Source: Roseburia hominis
Lineage (GTDB): Bacteria; Bacillota; Clostridia; Lachnospirales; Lachnospiraceae
Assembly: GCA_021771815.1 (NCBI GenBank)
Contig: JAETOE010000008.1
Location: 118,946-182,945, forward strand
Reading direction: 5' to 3'
Length of the DNA stretch: 64,000 nt
The position numbers and the translations under genes are program-made. Below, in pieces: positions 62,475 to 64,000 of this stretch. A model generated the notes under the pieces. It did no database searches. It worked only from the letters and a program-made list of their open reading frames with translations, and had not been told where the DNA came from. Within the stretch, counting starts at the first letter, position 1. Each line of letters starts with the position of its first letter.

Positions 62475-64000
62475 ATGCCAAACATAAACAAAGCTCAACT
62501 CACTCACGACTGCGCCTTTGATGCCGCAGACTTACAGGAATTACTGACCGAAGGAACAAAACTCCTTACCGCCGCCATTGATCTAAGCCGCGACATGGAA
62601 ACCTCCATGTCAAACATCGCATCCATCTACGCTGAAATCGACGGACGTGACAAAGACGGCGGGCTAGGCGACGCCCTGAGCCGCTTACAGGGAACGCTTG
62701 TCAAAGAACAGTACAGTGAAACGATCAGCCACTTACAGACCATCATCGGAAAACTCCAGAGCGACATCCCAGAGTACGACAGCCGCCTTGCAGGACAGAT
62801 GGACAGTCTCGGCGAAATACTCGGCACGGTCGAAAAGCAGATCGCAGATCTGCACGGGCTTCTCACAAGCGGTGATATCAGCTTAAGCTACGTCGACTTT
62901 ACCGCCCGCTTAAACGACATCAAGACCTCGTGGGAGGACACCACCGAGGAACTCGCGGCTCGCCTTGCAGAGATCGAAGCCGAAATGCTCGGCGTTGCAG
63001 CTGCGGCAGTGACATATAGCAAAGACCCGGTCAATCTTAGCACCGGAAATTTCATCTACGACCATGAAGACCTTGCCGTCCGCGGGGAGATACCGCTTTC
63101 TTTCCATCGGTACTACAACTCAAAGGATCACACAAGAGGAAGTCTCGGACGATGTTTCTTGCACAACTATGAGATCAGACTGACTGCCAAAGAAGACGGA
63201 ACTGTCACAGTGCGGATGCAGGACGGACAGAAAAAGACCTTCCATCGGCAGAAGGACGGGACATATCTGTGCAGAAATGCGGCGTTGGAGACGCTGGTAG
63301 AGGTGGAAGCAGAGACGGCAAGCATGACTGATACGGCATCGAGTGCGGTATCTGGTGTTCCGGTTGAAAAAAGAACGACATATGAAAACGAAAACGGATT
63401 CGAAGAGAGGACAAAGAGTGAAGTATCTGGCATTCCGGTTGAAGAAAGGACAAAGAGCAGAGAAGAAGAAACGTCGGGCGTAGATAATGAACCGACAGTT
63501 TCAACAGGATCACACCATCATTATCTTTTGAAATCTGTAAACGGCGACACTTTCCGCTTCGACCACACTGGAAATCTCCTCCGCAGACAGGACGCAAACG
63601 GCAGAGGCATCATCCTCACCTATGACGAGGGAGGACGGCTTGTAAAAGCCTTGACCGACAACGGTGCATATCTCACCTATACCTACGATGCGAAGGGCTA
63701 CCTTACCACGGTCACCGACCACACCGGAAGAACCGTAAGTCTCACTTACGACAAGCACAAAATCCACACCGTCACCATACCCTCCGGCGCAGTCTACACC
63801 TACGAATACGGCAAAAACGGCAGGATTACGGAGATAACGAATCCGCGCGGCATCACGACGGTAGAAAACACCTACGACGACAGCTACCGCATCGTCCACC
63901 AGAGCTTCCCGGATGGTGGGGAAATGCACTATGAATACGACGATGAAGCCCGCACCGTCACTCTCACCGAGCGGAATGGCAGCCGCATTATTCATGTGCA
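62475..64000 (+). CDS. RHS/YD-repeat protein, probable polymorphic toxin (3' cut)
   Basis: An ATG at 62475 opens a frame that stays open to the window end: 508 complete codons with no stop. Residues 1-180 are helical with coiled-coil character (AADLQELLTEGTKLLTAAID, SHLQTIIGKLQSDIPEYDSR), like N-terminal trafficking domains of Gram-positive toxins. From about 184 comes a DUF6531-type RHS opening (DPVNLSTGNFIYDHEDLAVR, then SFHRYYNS). A low-complexity linker at 265-340 carries a repeated VSG-x-PVE-x-RT. From about 343 YD repeats follow (GNLLRRQDANGRGIILTYDE, YLTYTYDAKGYLTTV). No signal peptide is seen. The toxin tip and any immunity gene would lie beyond 64000. C-ending codons such as GAC, ACC and TAC are frequent, unlike neighbouring genes. 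Confidence 0.88.
   Translation, partial: MPNINKAQLTHDCAFDAADLQELLTEGTKLLTAAIDLSRDMETSMSNIASIYAEIDGRDKDGGLGDALSRLQGTLVKEQYSETISHLQTIIGKLQSDIPEYDSRLAGQMDSLGEILGTVEKQIADLHGLLTSGDISLSYVDFTARLNDIKTSWEDTTEELAARLAEIEAEMLGVAAAAVTYSKDPVNLSTGNFIYDHEDLAVRGEIPLSFHRYYNSKDHTRGSLGRCFLHNYEIRLTAKEDGTVTVRMQDGQKKTFHRQKDGTYLCRNAALETLVEVEAETASMTDTASSAVSGVPVEKRTTYENENGFEERTKSEVSGIPVEERTKSREEETSGVDNEPTVSTGSHHHYLLKSVNGDTFRFDHTGNLLRRQDANGRGIILTYDEGGRLVKALTDNGAYLTYTYDAKGYLTTVTDHTGRTVSLTYDKHKIHTVTIPSGAVYTYEYGKNGRITEITNPRGITTVENTYDDSYRIVHQSFPDGGEMHYEYDDEARTVTLTERNGSRIIHV

Noticed and set aside
1..64000. CRISPR array, rRNA, tRNA, integrase or IS element
   Set aside because: No regular 25-40 bp repeat/spacer series, no conserved rRNA or tRNA segments and no transposase or integrase frame were seen. 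The tandem repeats near 20.4, 49.7 and 62 kb are contiguous and lack spacers.

Overview
The window looks like a chromosomal segment of a Lachnospiraceae-type clostridium. It carries a six-cysteine SCIFF ranthipeptide with its radical SAM/SPASM maturase, a TIGR04086 membrane protein, a fused SecDF, HemZ, MecA, an archaeal/vacuolar-type (V/A) ATPase operon, a T-box in front of serS and extended -10 promoters. GC content is moderate to high. No rRNA, tRNA or CRISPR array was seen. This assignment rests on gene content only.

Layout. 1-10.8 kb holds housekeeping genes: asnS, small membrane proteins, an aldose epimerase, the SCIFF locus (TIGR04086, scfA, scfB, secDF) and glyA. 10.8-18.4 kb has a membrane-anchored MerR regulator under a textbook MerR promoter, then a MacAB-like exporter operon with two adaptor proteins, then a CgeB-like glycosyltransferase. 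18.4-35.2 kb carries serS behind a long T-box leader, a cyclophilin, a secreted C39-like protein, a HAD-like/GNAT protein, and the translation/stringent cluster rel, MBL hydrolase, hemZ, hisS, aspS. An Hsp70/J-like protein pair sits between hisS and aspS. 35.2-39.3 kb has a structured leader before a DUF4358 lipoprotein, a YtrA-type GntR/ABC operon with a striking operator, and mecA.

39.3-49.7 kb is the V-ATPase operon (G/H, C, I, K, F, E, A, B, D) closed by an overlapping two-domain PPK2. 49.9-61.9 kb holds an ECF S-component, a class V aminotransferase, and a LacI-controlled oligosaccharide locus: binding protein, two permeases, GH13, GH94 phosphorylase and phosphohexomutase. Import, intracellular cleavage or phosphorolysis and entry into glycolysis are all covered. 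61.9-64 kb is a repeat-rich AT-rich spacer and the start of a large RHS/YD-repeat protein, probably a polymorphic toxin, cut by the window end.

The most unusual feature is a 97-bp intergenic element present twice, after rel and between V-ATPase subunits A and B. Its two copies differ at 15 sites. Eight of those sites form four fully compensated base-pair changes and the other seven fall in loops or linkers. This is direct evidence of selection on a folded structure. A second, 39-bp palindromic repeat also occurs twice, once overlapping a stop codon. Other points of interest are the Hsp70/J-like pair with a degenerate HPD motif, the structured leader at 35.35 kb and the RHS protein.
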